From NCBI GenBank assembly GCA_934463115.1, contig CAKSIN010000002.1, forward strand, positions 138,027 to 202,026: 64,000 bases of DNA. The letters run 5' to 3'. Below are positions 52,319-61,630 of the stretch, piece after piece. The stretch's first letter is position 1, and each line of letters starts with the position of its first letter. Made by a program: the position numbers and the translations under genes. The stretch comes from an uncultured Clostridia bacterium. GTDB lineage: Bacteria > Bacillota > Clostridia > UMGS1810. The notes under the pieces are model-generated. The model was given only the letters and a program-made list of their open reading frames with translations, did not search any database and was not told the DNA's origin.

Positions 52319-52655
52319 GAGCAGATCAGACAGTTGCGGGTATATGCCGAAAGGCTGTACACGAGGAAAGTCCGAGCATCGCAGAGCAGGGTGCCGGGTA
52401 ACTCCCGGTGGAGGCGACTCTAAGGAAAGTGCAACAGAAAGATATACCGCCGCTTGTGCGGCAAGGGTGAAAAGGCGAGGTAAGAGCTCACCGTTGGGCG
52501 GGAGATCGCTCAGACGTGTAAACCCCACCCGATGCAACACCGTATATGGGAGGTTAAGCTTGCTCGGCGTCTCCCGGAGGTGGCTGGAGGTATGCAGAAA
52601 TGCATATCGTAGATAGATAACTGTCCAATACAGAACTCGGCTTACAGATTTGCTC
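52319..52655 (+). ncRNA. rnpB: RNase P RNA, bacterial class A type
   Basis: The catalytic RNA that removes 5' leaders from tRNA precursors. Conserved elements are visible in order: GAGGAAAGTCCGAGC near the 5' end (P4 5' strand and J3/4), AAGGAAAGTGCAACAGAAAG, and ACAGAACTCGGCTTAC near the 3' end (P4 3' strand). Helix P1 forms between GAGCAGATC (52319-52327) and GATTTGCTC (52647-52655), defining both ends. Length is about 337 bases. A T-run (52657-52662) and a further terminator follow. Apparent reading frames inside are spurious. Confidence 0.97.
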
Positions 52656-52668
52656 ATTTTTTAAAATC

Positions 52669-52706
52669 AAAGAGGTGCAAAGCAATTTATGTTTTTGCAT
52701 CTCTTT
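52669..52706 (+). terminator. Terminator downstream of rnpB
   Basis: Stem AAAGAGGTGCAAA (52669-52681) against TTTGCATCTCTTT (52694-52706), one mismatch, followed by ATTTG. It lies between rnpB and the aldo/keto reductase gene. Confidence 0.7.
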
Positions 52707-52740
52707 ATTTGTATACCACATACGAAATGGGAGTGTTATT

Positions 52741-53688
52741 ATGAAATACGCAGATTTATGCGGCATGAAGAGTTCGAAAATGATTATCGGAACCGATCCG
52801 TACGGAACTGCCGTGGATGAAAAGACAGCGTTCGGATTACTCGATTTATACTACGAACACGGCGGTAACCATATTGACACTGCTCGCACATACGGAGACG
52901 GCGAATCCGAAAGAGTTGTCGGCAAATGGCTGAAATCGCGCGCTCCGTCCGATATTATTGTTGCCACCAAAGGGGCGCATCCCGAGCCTGATAATATGGA
53001 AAAAGCGCGACTCTCCAAACAAGATATAGAATCCGATGTTGACATCAGTCTTTTGTCTCTCGGAACAGAACGCATTGATTTGTATTGGCTGCATCGCGAT
53101 AACAAGGATTATTGTGTCGAAGAAGTTATTGAAACAATGAATTACCTGGTTAATAAAGGAAAAATACGTGTTTTCGGCTGTTCAAACTGGAGCACGGAAA
53201 GAATGGCGGCTGCAAACGATTATTCGAAAAAAAGCGGAATTTACGGCTTTTGCGCGAGCCAGATACGATTCAGCCCGGCTGCCACGCCAAAAAGATACAC
53301 CGGCGACACAACCCTTGAAGAAATGAACCACGGGCATTACGTGTATTGCCGCGACAACGGAATAAACGTCATGGCATTTGCTTCACAGGCAAAGGGATTT
53401 TTTTCAAAATACATTGCAGGAGGGGAGAGAGCACTCAGTCCAAAAGCGCGTGAGAGGTATTTGTCGTCAGAAAATGTTGCAAAAGCCGGGTATGTAAAGG
53501 AACTTATGGAAAAATATAATACAAGCGCCGCAGCGATTGTCTGCTCGGCTTTTGAATCAATAAGCGGCATTAACGCTTACCCGATTATAGGCGGCAGAAC
53601 TGTTGAACAGATATCGGAGTCGCTCGACAGTGCGGATATATCGATAACACAAAAAGAGTGCGATACTTTGTTTGAAGGTGTTCTCTAA
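52741..53688 (+). CDS. Aldo/keto reductase
   Basis: A 315-residue NAD(P)H-dependent oxidoreductase with a TIM-barrel fold. The catalytic tetrad is in place: Asp and Tyr in HIDTARTYGDG, Lys in VATKGAH, and His in YWLHRDN. GCSNWSTERM and the C-terminal AYPIIGGRTVEQI loop fit the family. ATG 52741 has GGGAG about 8 bases upstream; a longer frame would run back through the rnpB terminator. The substrate is unknown. Confidence 0.9.
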   Translation: MKYADLCGMKSSKMIIGTDPYGTAVDEKTAFGLLDLYYEHGGNHIDTARTYGDGESERVVGKWLKSRAPSDIIVATKGAHPEPDNMEKARLSKQDIESDVDISLLSLGTERIDLYWLHRDNKDYCVEEVIETMNYLVNKGKIRVFGCSNWSTERMAAANDYSKKSGIYGFCASQIRFSPAATPKRYTGDTTLEEMNHGHYVYCRDNGINVMAFASQAKGFFSKYIAGGERALSPKARERYLSSENVAKAGYVKELMEKYNTSAAAIVCSAFESISGINAYPIIGGRTVEQISESLDSADISITQKECDTLFEGVL

Positions 53689-53702
53689 GTGTTTATAATT
53701 TC

Positions 53703-53740
53703 AAAAAATCACCGTAACGCTATGTGTACGGTGATTTTTT
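53703..53740. terminator. Bidirectional terminator
   Basis: A 14-bp perfect stem, AAAAAATCACCGTA (53703-53716) against TACGGTGATTTTTT (53727-53740), between convergent genes. Confidence 0.9.
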
Positions 53741-53746
53741 AGAATG

Positions 53747-54592
53747 CTAATCTTTGTCGTATTTATTTTTTATACGTTCCATTCGCAGAATGTATTTTTT
53801 CAGCAAGCGGTTGTTTCGCATATTAGGAAATGAATATGACAATCTTTTACCGATGCGTGCACGGCGCCTGTTCTCAATAAGGCTTTTGTACTTTGAGCGA
53901 AAATCCTCAAGTTTAAATTCATTTTTGAGTTTAGACGGATATTTTGCTTTAATCTCCGCATATACATTTTCTGCCTTTTGCTTTTTCTCCATTGCGGAAA
54001 AAACCATATCGGCAACATCTTCACCGATATTGTCCGACGTTTTGCGAACAAAGGTTTCAAATTCGTGCAGGTTGTCTATAACTTTTCGGAGTTTGAGCAT
54101 TTGCGCAACCGTGTACACGGCATCGAGAACAAAGGCGCTCCCGAGCACAGAGAGTATAACAACTCCGAATTTAAACGGAATTAAGCCTACCGCCGCGGAT
54201 ACAAACCTGTGAAGTATATACACAACAAAACAGCAGCCAATGCCCCACATAAGTGAAAATTCAAGGCAGACGTACCCCCGAAGATTAAGCGGCCTGTTTG
54301 AGTAGTCCCACCATTTTTGGTGAAAAAATACTTCAAGAAGATATCCGGTAATATATTCCAATACAGATGTCAGCAGCGCCGCACAGATATATGTCAGCAA
54401 GAAATTATTTTTTATCGGGGAGAGAATCATAACAACAATGCAGACTCCCGCACCGTATATGGGGCACACCGGTCCGGCAAGAAAACCGCGGTTTACAAAC
54501 TTGCCCTGTATCATTGCAGCGTATGCAACCTCACAACACCATCCCGCGAACGCGTATATTAAAAAATAGCACGCATACTGATAAAATGCCAT
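53747..54592 (-). CDS. Putative ABC-transporter type IV (CmpB-like) membrane protein
   Basis: A 281-residue protein. About five hydrophobic segments in the first 170 residues carry the family pattern (FAGWCCEVAYA, VNRGFLAGPVCPIYGAG, LEYITGYLLEVFFHQKWWDYS). A basic cytoplasmic helical tail follows (about 180-281). The family is widespread in Firmicutes; despite its name it has no proven transport role. It starts 26 bases after livF on the same strand and may be the sixth gene of the liv operon. Confidence 0.82.
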   Translation of the reverse strand: MAFYQYACYFLIYAFAGWCCEVAYAAMIQGKFVNRGFLAGPVCPIYGAGVCIVVMILSPIKNNFLLTYICAALLTSVLEYITGYLLEVFFHQKWWDYSNRPLNLRGYVCLEFSLMWGIGCCFVVYILHRFVSAAVGLIPFKFGVVILSVLGSAFVLDAVYTVAQMLKLRKVIDNLHEFETFVRKTSDNIGEDVADMVFSAMEKKQKAENVYAEIKAKYPSKLKNEFKLEDFRSKYKSLIENRRRARIGKRLSYSFPNMRNNRLLKKYILRMERIKNKYDKD

Positions 54593-54618
54593 TGTAATCC
54601 AGTCTCCCTCCGAAAAAA

Positions 54619-55317
54619 TTATTTGCCGAGATAAGCCTTTCGGACTTCCTCATTTGCAAGCAGCTCCTCGCCCGTGCCGGACAGTGTGATGCTGCCTGTT
54701 TGCAAAACATAACCGTAATCGGCTATTTTAAGCGCCATGTTGGCATTTTGTTCTATAAGCAGGACGGTTACTCCCTGTGAGTTAATTTCCTTTATAATGT
54801 CAAAAATATCGCGCACAACAAGCGGTGCGAGTCCGAGCGATGGTTCATCCATCATAATAACCTTCGGTCTGCTCATAAGCGCTCTCGCAACGGCAAGCAT
54901 CTGCTGCTCACCGCCGGACAGTGTTCCGGCAAGCTGCCAGTGTCTTTCTTTCAGCCTCGGAAAAAGCGAAAACATTTTGTCGATATCTTCGCTCAAATTA
55001 TCCTTTCTGAGATATGCGCCGATTTTTATATTTTCAAGAACGGTCAAATCCGGGAAAACGCGTCTTCCCTCGGGGACGAGTGTGATTCCCTCTTCAATGA
55101 TTTTGTTGCTCGGCATTCCCACAAGCTCTTTGTCATTATATGTTATCGAGCCCTCGTCGGGTTTTACAAGTCCGACAACAGAACGCAGTGTGGTCGATTT
55201 TCCGGCACCGTTCGAGCCGATAAGGGTAATTATCTTGCCGTCCGGAACCTCTATGTCAATCCCGCGTATTGCGCGGATTCCGCCGTATGATACATGCAGA
55301 TTGTTAATTTTAAGCAT
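54619..55317 (-). CDS. livF: Branched-chain amino acid ABC transporter ATP-binding protein LivF
   Basis: A 232-residue ATPase. Walker A GSNGAGKST, signature LSGGEQQMLAVARAL, Walker B VIMMDEPSLGLAP, and the LivF ending LANEEVRKAYLGK. It pairs with LivG to power uptake of Leu, Ile and Val. ATG 55317 is used (GGGGGTGA upstream) and overlaps the livG end by 8 bases; a GTG at 55323 is possible. Confidence 0.94.
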   Translation of the reverse strand: MLKINNLHVSYGGIRAIRGIDIEVPDGKIITLIGSNGAGKSTTLRSVVGLVKPDEGSITYNDKELVGMPSNKIIEEGITLVPEGRRVFPDLTVLENIKIGAYLRKDNLSEDIDKMFSLFPRLKERHWQLAGTLSGGEQQMLAVARALMSRPKVIMMDEPSLGLAPLVVRDIFDIIKEINSQGVTVLLIEQNANMALKIADYGYVLQTGSITLSGTGEELLANEEVRKAYLGK

Positions 55318-56149
55318 CTTCACTCACCCCCAGATACGCTTCGATAACTTTGTCATTTTTCTGAATATCTTCCGGCTTTCCGTTTGCAATCAGTTTTCCG
55401 AAATCCAGAACGTATATTCTGTCCGATATATCCATTACCAAATCCATGTGATGTTCAATCATCAGAATTGTCAGGTTGAACATATCGCGTATTTTGGCAA
55501 TAAACGCTGTCAGCTCCACTGTTTCCTGCGGATTCATGCCTGCCGCAGGCTCGTCAAGGAGCAGCAGCTTCGGGTTTGTGGCAAGGGCGCGCGCTATCTC
55601 GAGGTGGCGCTGCTTTCCATACGGAAGATTGGACGCCTTTTCGTTCACAACATCCTCCAAATCAAGCAGCCGCAGAAGTTTTGTAACTTCCTCGCGGTGC
55701 CGCTTTTCCTCGGCATTGTTCAGCATAAATGCTGCGGTGAATATATTTGATTTTCTATGCAGGTGCTTTGCAATCAGCACATTTTCAAAGACTGTCAATG
55801 ATTTAAATAAGCGAATATTCTGGAATGTCCTTGCAATACCGAGTTTTGTAATTTTGTCGGGTGTGGGGCAGATAACGTTCGGATATTCGCCGAGATGTTC
55901 ACCTTTGTAGAGTTTTTTCATCTTTCCCTGCGGGTGATTCGAAACAATTGTTTTCCCCATAAACGAGACACTGCCGTTTGTGGGTGCGTACACACCTGTT
56001 ACAACATTAAAAGCGGTGGTTTTTCCGGCACCGTTCGGACCGATAAGTGCAACTATTTCGCCTTCGTTAACATCCATTGTGAGGGTATTTACGGCAACAA
56101 CACCGCCGAACTGCATTACAATATTATCAAGATGAAGCACATTATTCAT
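55310..56149 (-). CDS. livG: Branched-chain amino acid ABC transporter ATP-binding protein LivG
   Basis: A 279-residue ATPase. Walker A GPNGAGKTTAFNVVTG, the LivG insert with GIARTFQNIRLF, signature-region NLPYGKQRHLEIARAL, Walker B LLLDEPAAGMNP. ATG 56149 (MNNVLHL) has GGAGGTG upstream and overlaps livM by 8 bases; a longer frame lies inside livM and has no homology. Confidence 0.94.
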   Translation of the reverse strand: MNNVLHLDNIVMQFGGVVAVNTLTMDVNEGEIVALIGPNGAGKTTAFNVVTGVYAPTNGSVSFMGKTIVSNHPQGKMKKLYKGEHLGEYPNVICPTPDKITKLGIARTFQNIRLFKSLTVFENVLIAKHLHRKSNIFTAAFMLNNAEEKRHREEVTKLLRLLDLEDVVNEKASNLPYGKQRHLEIARALATNPKLLLLDEPAAGMNPQETVELTAFIAKIRDMFNLTILMIEHHMDLVMDISDRIYVLDFGKLIANGKPEDIQKNDKVIEAYLGVSEDA

Positions 56150-57224
56150 TGTTTTGCACCTCCGCATTCTTTTTGAGTATTTTTTTCGCTGCCGATGCAA
56201 TACCGCCCCAGCTCAGCTCATTGTCACCCATAATTCCGCGCCTGAAGAACAGAACGACAATCATGAGTATAATTGAGAATATAACCATTCTGAAACCCGG
56301 GCGGAGCAGAGGTACCGTAAATCCTCCGATAACCATTTGGCTGTCGAGAAATCTGAGCCACCATTCCTTGGAGAATATAACAAGAAATGCAGCAATAATA
56401 CTTCCAGTAAAGCTTCCCATTCCGCCTATTACCACCATAAGCAAAATATAGTACGTTGCTGTGGAAAGGGTAAATGTCGTAGCCGATACAGCTTTGAGAT
56501 ACATCGCAAGCAGCGCACCGCCGATACCGGCAAAAAATGAGCTTATGATAAACGAAGTCATCTTATGGTGCGCAAGGCCTATACCCATTGCTTCGGCGGC
56601 AATTTCATCATCGCGGATTGCCTTGAAGCTTCTTCCGTATGTTGATTTTTTTATGAGAGACATTATCGCAATACAGATTATCACTACCGCAAAAGTTGAG
56701 TAGTACGATTTAAATCCCGGAATAGAATTCAGCCCGAGAGAGCCGTTTGTCACTCTGTTGAGCGGCGAACTTGCTACCACGATTCGAACAACCTCGGCAA
56801 ATCCGAGAGTAGCTATTGCAAAATAGTCGCTTTTCAGTCTGAGAACCGGTGCGCCGATCAGAGCAGCAAAAACCGCTGCAACAAGCCCGGCAACAATAAG
56901 CGCCGGCATTATCGGAAGCTCAAAATTTGCCAGTGCGTCGCAAATTCCGTTCAGATAGTATACACTCGGACGAGCCGCAACAGGAATCGTCAGTATGGCA
57001 TATGTGTATGCTCCGAGAGTCATAAATCCCGCCTGCCCGAGCGAAAATTGCCCCGTAACACCGTTTAAAAGATTCATGCTTACTGCGAGCAGGGCATATA
57101 TTGCACCCATCTGAAGCGAGGTACGCATCATTGATGACGGCGGCATCTGACCTACAAAAAATATAAACAGCAGCAGTACCAGCGAGGCAGCAACAGAGCA
57201 AATTATTTTTGTATTCTTTTTCAT
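56142..57224 (-). CDS. livM: Branched-chain amino acid ABC transporter permease LivM
   Basis: A 360-residue permease with eight to ten helices. LivM features: LLAVSMNLLNGVTGQFSLGQAGFM, APVLRLKSDYFAIATLGFAEVVR, and GRSFKAIRDDEIAAEAMGI near the ATPase contact. ATG 57224 (MKKNTKI) is 4 bases after the livH stop; the longer frame lies within livH. Confidence 0.94.
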   Translation of the reverse strand: MKKNTKIICSVAASLVLLLFIFFVGQMPPSSMMRTSLQMGAIYALLAVSMNLLNGVTGQFSLGQAGFMTLGAYTYAILTIPVAARPSVYYLNGICDALANFELPIMPALIVAGLVAAVFAALIGAPVLRLKSDYFAIATLGFAEVVRIVVASSPLNRVTNGSLGLNSIPGFKSYYSTFAVVIICIAIMSLIKKSTYGRSFKAIRDDEIAAEAMGIGLAHHKMTSFIISSFFAGIGGALLAMYLKAVSATTFTLSTATYYILLMVVIGGMGSFTGSIIAAFLVIFSKEWWLRFLDSQMVIGGFTVPLLRPGFRMVIFSIILMIVVLFFRRGIMGDNELSWGGIASAAKKILKKNAEVQNNE

Positions 57225-57228
57225 GTAA

Positions 57229-58110
57229 TTACACCTTCTCCGTAGTTTTCTCGCCGAACAAACCTGTCGGGCGGAACAGTAACACAATAATCAGTATTAC
57301 AAATGTAAACGCGTCGGAAAATTCCGAATAAGCACTTGCTTTTATAAATGTTTCGCAGATACCGATTAAGAATCCGCCGACAAGCGCTCCGGGAACCGAA
57401 CCGATTCCGCCGAATACCGCCGCGACAAAACACTTAAGACCGGGAAGCGAACCCGAGAGGGGATAAACCTGCGGGCGCGGTATAAAGTACAAAACAGAAC
57501 CTACAGCCGCAAGACCGCATCCGATAACAAATGTAAAGCTGATAATGTTGTTAATCCTGATACCCATGAGCCGTGCGACCTCAAAGTCTTTTGCAACAGC
57601 GCGCATAGCCATTCCGATTTTTGTTTTGTTTATAAGAACCACAAGCGATACAACCAATATCAGGGTGAGTATCGGGGTTACAAATGTAACCAGCGATGTT
57701 GAAATATTGCCTATGGTAATTTTCGTGTTTAAGAATCCTATCTGCGGATAGGGTTTCGGCAATGCCGAAAAAAGGTACGTTGCAAGATTCTGCAAAAGGT
57801 ACGATACACCTATTGCCGAAATCATAACCGACATTCGCGGCGAATTGCGCAGCGGTTTGTATGCAATTTTTTCGGTAAGAACACCTAAAAGAATTGTCGC
57901 AACAATAACAATTACTATAGATGCGTACCACGGTATCATAAAGTTGGTCATTGAAATAATCATAAAATAACCCGCCATCATGAATATGTCGCCGTGGGCA
58001 AAGTTGATTAGTCTGAGTATGCCGTATACCATCGTATAGCCGATAGCAATCAGGGCATAGCTGCTGCCGATGGATATTCCGTTCAGGCAGTTTTGCAAAA
58101 GGGCGTCCAT
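57229..58110 (-). CDS. livH: Branched-chain amino acid ABC transporter permease LivH
   Basis: A 293-residue permease. The opening NGISIGSSYALIAIGYTMVYGILRLINFAHGD is the LivH hallmark; GMAMRAVAKDFEVARLMGI contacts the ATPase; PRPQVYPLSGSLPGLKCFVAAVFGGIGSVPGA follows. AAGGAGGATC precedes ATG 58110. It is separated from livK by a terminator hairpin. Confidence 0.94.
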   Translation of the reverse strand: MDALLQNCLNGISIGSSYALIAIGYTMVYGILRLINFAHGDIFMMAGYFMIISMTNFMIPWYASIVIVIVATILLGVLTEKIAYKPLRNSPRMSVMISAIGVSYLLQNLATYLFSALPKPYPQIGFLNTKITIGNISTSLVTFVTPILTLILVVSLVVLINKTKIGMAMRAVAKDFEVARLMGIRINNIISFTFVIGCGLAAVGSVLYFIPRPQVYPLSGSLPGLKCFVAAVFGGIGSVPGALVGGFLIGICETFIKASAYSEFSDAFTFVILIIVLLFRPTGLFGEKTTEKV

Positions 58111-58171
58111 TGGTTTTGATCCTCCTTAGTGTGTAGCAGTGAAATGTTTCCACGCAATGAAACGTGTGATT

Positions 58172-58210
58172 TAAAAAATAATCGGCGAGGCAAGAAATCC
58201 CGCCCCGCCG
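58172..58210 (-). terminator. Intra-operon terminator between livK and livH
   Basis: On the minus strand, CGGCGGGGC pairs with GCCTCGCCG (one mismatch) and is followed by ATTATTTTTTAA. It lies between the livK stop and livH. It would let most transcripts end after the binding protein, giving more LivK than transporter. Confidence 0.7.
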
Positions 58211-58233
58211 AGACTGCTCAGATTATATGCCGA

Positions 58234-59424
58234 TTACTCAACGGCATTGAATTTACCATCTGTGCTCTGTGTTCCGATAAACTTGAATTTACCGTCTTTA
58301 ACTGTTTTGATGTATGCCATGTTCTTGTTAGCGTCACCGTTTTCGTCGAACGAGATATCGCCCGTAACACCTTTGCGTGTAACCTTTGCAAGTGCGTCGC
58401 GGATAGCTGTGGTATCTGTCGAGTTTGCAGCTTCGATAGCGTCGCAGATTACGTTATAAGCATCGTATCCGAGAGCCGAAACAGCTGCAACACCGTCTGT
58501 ACCGCCGTTAAGCTTAACATTCTTGGAGTCGCTGTTAAGGTACTCCTTGAAGCCCTTAACAAAGTCGGATGCCGTGGGATCGTTTTCGTCGAAGAATGTT
58601 GAGAATGTAACACCCTCGCAGTTTTGCGCACCGGCATTCTGGATGATTGTTTCGTTTTCCCATGTGTCGCCTGCCATAATCGGGCATTTGATTCCGAGTT
58701 CTCTTGCCTGTTTTATTACCAGACCTGCTGTGGCGATAGAAGACGGGCAGAAGATAACATCCGGGTTCTTTGCCTTTGCAGATGTAAGAATTGCGTTGAA
58801 GTCGGATTCATTTGTGTTGTATGTTCCGTCGTATACAATATCACCCTTGAAGGCTTTCTTAAAGTAGTTTGCAAGACCTGTCGAATAGTCATCGCCGTTC
58901 TGGGATATAACTGCCGCTGTTTTGCAACCCGATGTTTCGGCATAGTTTGCCATAACCGTTCCCTGGAAAGGATCGAGGAAGCATACTCTGAAATAGTAGT
59001 CGTTTCCTGCTGTAACCTGCGGGTTTGTGCAAGAGCATCCGACTGCCGGAATCTTTGCGTCCGCAAAGGTTGAACCTGCAGCAATCGAAACGCCCGAACC
59101 GTATGAACCGAGCACTGCTTTTACACCGCCGGACACAAGAGACTGTGCAGCGGTAACTGCAGCCGACTTATCCGACTGGTTGTCCACTTCTACAAGTTCA
59201 ATCTTGTACTCTTTACCGTCAACCGTTACAGTGTTTCTTACTTTGTTTGCGTAGCGTGCGCCGAGAACCTCCTGCACACCGCCGCCGCCATTTTCACCCG
59301 TTGTAGGTTCGAACACGCCGATTTTGATTACATCGCCGTCTGATTTTGCCGAATTGTTTGAACATGATGCAAGGCACATAACTGCCAGCATCAGTGCAAG
59401 TGTTACTGCAAATAGTTTCTTCAT
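58234..59424 (-). CDS. livK: Branched-chain amino acid ABC transporter substrate-binding lipoprotein LivK
   Basis: A 396-residue lipoprotein of the periplasmic-binding-protein-like family. Lipobox Cys21 (CLASC); IKIGVFEPTTGENGG, VEVDNQSDKSAA, VLGSYGSGVSIAAG and FDENGDANKNMAYIKTVKDG are typical of the Leu/Ile/Val-binding group. AAGGAGG precedes ATG 59424. It is the first gene of the leftward liv operon, with its own promoter. Confidence 0.94.
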   Translation of the reverse strand: MKKLFAVTLALMLAVMCLASCSNNSAKSDGDVIKIGVFEPTTGENGGGGVQEVLGARYANKVRNTVTVDGKEYKIELVEVDNQSDKSAAVTAAQSLVSGGVKAVLGSYGSGVSIAAGSTFADAKIPAVGCSCTNPQVTAGNDYYFRVCFLDPFQGTVMANYAETSGCKTAAVISQNGDDYSTGLANYFKKAFKGDIVYDGTYNTNESDFNAILTSAKAKNPDVIFCPSSIATAGLVIKQARELGIKCPIMAGDTWENETIIQNAGAQNCEGVTFSTFFDENDPTASDFVKGFKEYLNSDSKNVKLNGGTDGVAAVSALGYDAYNVICDAIEAANSTDTTAIRDALAKVTRKGVTGDISFDENGDANKNMAYIKTVKDGKFKFIGTQSTDGKFNAVE

Positions 59425-59466
59425 ATAGAATCTCCTCCTTAATTACAACCAACGTTGTTAGAATAC

Positions 59467-59495
59467 ATTATAAACTATAATGTGCATAATTTCAA
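59467..59495 (-). promoter_or_regulatory. livK promoter
   Basis: On the minus strand, TTGAAA (59495-59490), 17 bases, TATAAT (59472-59467), about 43 bases before the ATG. The rest of the gap to 59632 is AT-rich with nothing further recognised. Confidence 0.72.
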
Positions 59496-59632
59496 TATTT
59501 TTTTTACAAAATTGTAAATTTTAGCACTTTTCACAAAATCGGCTTGTTTGTGTAATACATACATACGTTTGAAAATTCTTATTTGTTTTTGACATAACAT
59601 TACTAAAAATACATTTTTGTGCTTAATTTTGG

Positions 59633-59661
59633 TTGACAAATTAAGGTATATGTGAGATAAT
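59633..59661 (+). promoter_or_regulatory. Promoter of the lysine riboswitch and amino-acid transporter operon
   Basis: TTGACA (59633-59638), 17 bases, GATAAT (59656-59661), about 30 bases before the riboswitch. Confidence 0.72.
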
Positions 59662-59689
59662 GCGTGCAACAAGTGAATAAACCATTGAA

Positions 59690-59852
59690 TTATGGTAGAG
59701 GCGCGGTACTTATCAGTACGTCGGTCTGTAAACGGACAGCTGACCGTCGGAAAGGAAATACCGCCGAAACATACAGTGTATTGTCCTTAAGCTGTGTGTT
59801 GGGTTGTAGCAGAATATGTTGCAGACTGTCACTGATGTGAAGCGCTATCCGT
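59690..59852 (+). ncRNA. Lysine riboswitch (L box)
   Basis: Conserved L-box segments occur in order: GTAGAGGCGCGG at the 5' side of P1 and the J1/2 core, AGTA in P2, GTCGGAAAGG and ACCGCCGAAA, TTGGGTTG in the P4 region, AGACTGTCACT in P5, and GTGAAGCGCTATC closing the aptamer. A terminator follows at 59881-59928. Bound lysine should favour that terminator and switch off the three transporter genes downstream. P1 ends are approximate. Confidence 0.9.
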
Positions 59853-59880
59853 AGTTTATGTATTTTGGCATATGAATTTC

Positions 59881-59928
59881 AGCCGTGTACGTTAACTATT
59901 CAGTTTAGCGTTCACGGCTTTTGTTTTC
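59881..59928 (+). terminator. Expression-platform terminator of the lysine riboswitch
   Basis: AGCCGTGTACGTTAAC (from 59881) pairs with GTTTAGCGTTCACGGCT (to about 59919), imperfect in the middle, followed by TTTTGTTTT. It is about 28 bases after the aptamer, as expected for transcription control. Confidence 0.85.
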
Positions 59929-59991
59929 GGCAATTGCATGTGAACGGTCTGTTTACACATATATAATATTTTTTAAAGGTGGTAGAAGAAA

Positions 59992-60831
59992 ATGAAAAGA
60001 TTAATTTCCGTTATGCTTGCAGTTATGGTGGCACTCAGTTTTGCAGGATGCGGCAGCAAAAAGGAAGCAAAAGACACACAGCAGACAGCCGACAACGTTC
60101 TTCGCGTAGGTATGGAATGTAACTATGCTCCGTACAACTGGTCACAGTCGGATGATTCAAACGGTGCCGTTGCTATTGCCAATGTAAAAGATATGTATAC
60201 AAACGGCTATGATGTGCAGGTGGCTGCAAAAATTGCCGATGCACTCGGCAAAAAGCTTGAAATATATTCCTATGAATGGGACAGCCTTATTCCGGGAGTT
60301 CAGTCGGGCAAACTTGATATGATTATTGCCGGAATGAGTCCTACAAAGGAAAGAAGAGAAAAGATAGACTTTTCCGACAACTATTTTAGTTCAAACCTTG
60401 TTGTTGTAACCAAGAAAGGTAAACTTGATGACGTTAAGACAATAGCTGATTTGGACGGCAAGAAAATTGCTGCTCAGTCCGGTACATTCCATCTTGACGC
60501 ACTTACAAATCAGACAAAAGCACAGGTAAACGAACTTGCCGACTTTTCAACAATGCTTATTGCGCTCGGTGCAGGCACGATAGACGGCTATATTGCCGAA
60601 GAACCTACTGCAATGGCAGTTTGCATGGATGATTCGTACACATATGTTCCCCTCGTTAACAACGACACAGGATTCAAGGTAGAAGATGATGATGTCAGCG
60701 TTGCTGTAGGTGTTAAGAAAGGTTCTTCGCTCGCAGCGGATATAAACAAGGTTCTTGCTGATTTTGATACCGACGCACAGAAAGAGCTTATGAACGATAT
60801 GGTTAAGATTGCTCCTTCGGACGGTGAATAA
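59992..60831 (+). CDS. Polar amino-acid ABC transporter substrate-binding lipoprotein (probably lysine)
   Basis: A 279-residue lipoprotein of the SBP_bac_3 family. Lipobox Cys20 (SFAGC). LRVGMECNYAPYNW, GYDVQVAAKIADALGK, WDSLIPGVQSGKLDMIIAGMSPTKERR and IDGYIAEEPTA are the ligand-pocket motifs of polar amino-acid receptors. The family alone covers Lys, Arg, His, Glu and others; the lysine riboswitch upstream makes lysine (or a close analogue) the best guess. AAAGGTGG precedes ATG. Confidence 0.93.
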   Translation: MKRLISVMLAVMVALSFAGCGSKKEAKDTQQTADNVLRVGMECNYAPYNWSQSDDSNGAVAIANVKDMYTNGYDVQVAAKIADALGKKLEIYSYEWDSLIPGVQSGKLDMIIAGMSPTKERREKIDFSDNYFSSNLVVVTKKGKLDDVKTIADLDGKKIAAQSGTFHLDALTNQTKAQVNELADFSTMLIALGAGTIDGYIAEEPTAMAVCMDDSYTYVPLVNNDTGFKVEDDDVSVAVGVKKGSSLAADINKVLADFDTDAQKELMNDMVKIAPSDGE

Positions 60832-60860
60832 TCGTCAATAATTATAGGTAGGTAACTGTT

Positions 60861-61628
60861 ATGTCAGATTTTATTAATGAGATTTTTGATATTGTAAATA
60901 AGTATCACGGTTTCTTTTTACAGGGAATAGGCTACACAATGCTGATTGCCCTTGTTGGCACAACCGTCGGGCTTGTTATCGGACTTATAACGGGTATTGT
61001 CCGCACAATACCCGAGTCAAAGAATACATTTTTGCGCGGAGTTGTTAAGGTTATAAACGCGATTATCAGCATTTATGTAGAGGTTTTCCGTGGCACACCG
61101 ATGATGGTGCAGTCTATGGTTATTTATTGGGGATATGCGTTTATGAACGACGGTCAGACCTTGCCGCTTATACCTGCCGGAATATTCATCGTGTCGATAA
61201 ACACCGGTGCATATATGGCTGAGATAGTGCGCGGCGGAATAATTTCCATAGATAAAGGTCAGCTTGAGGGGGCATACTCGATAGGTATGAATCATTTTCA
61301 GGCGATGATATATGTTGTTGTTCCGCAGACAATGAGAAATATCCTTCCGGCAATTAGCAACGAATTTGTAATCAACATTAAGGATACATCGGTTTTGAAT
61401 GTTATCGGTGTTACGGAACTGTACTTCTTTACTGCAAAGATTTCCAAAATGACGTGGGCAATATTTGAGACATATGTTGTCGCGTGTGTAATCTATTTTG
61501 TTCTTACATTTTCGATTACGCGTATTCTCAAAGCCATTGAGCGCAGGCTTGACGGCCCGTCATCATATATACTGCACCAGTCGTCCACAATGCCGGACGC
61601 AAATTATCTTGTAAAGGAGGACAGGTGA
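60861..61628 (+). CDS. Polar amino-acid ABC transporter permease
   Basis: A 255-residue permease of the HEQRo/HisMQ type with about five helices. FLQGIGYTMLIALVGTTVGLV, VEVFRGTPMMVQ, ISIDKGQLEGAYSIGMNHFQAM (EAA loop) and IKDTSVLNVIGVTELYF are family hallmarks. It probably works as a homodimer because only one permease gene is present. AGGTAGG lies upstream. The gap to the receptor gene is 29 bases. Confidence 0.93.
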   Translation: MSDFINEIFDIVNKYHGFFLQGIGYTMLIALVGTTVGLVIGLITGIVRTIPESKNTFLRGVVKVINAIISIYVEVFRGTPMMVQSMVIYWGYAFMNDGQTLPLIPAGIFIVSINTGAYMAEIVRGGIISIDKGQLEGAYSIGMNHFQAMIYVVVPQTMRNILPAISNEFVINIKDTSVLNVIGVTELYFFTAKISKMTWAIFETYVVACVIYFVLTFSITRILKAIERRLDGPSSYILHQSSTMPDANYLVKEDR

Positions 61629-61630
61629 TT

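Noticed and set aside
52344..52616. 90-codon reading frame starting MPKGCTRGKSEHRR
   Set aside because: It lies entirely inside the RNase P RNA gene, whose conserved structure explains the sequence.
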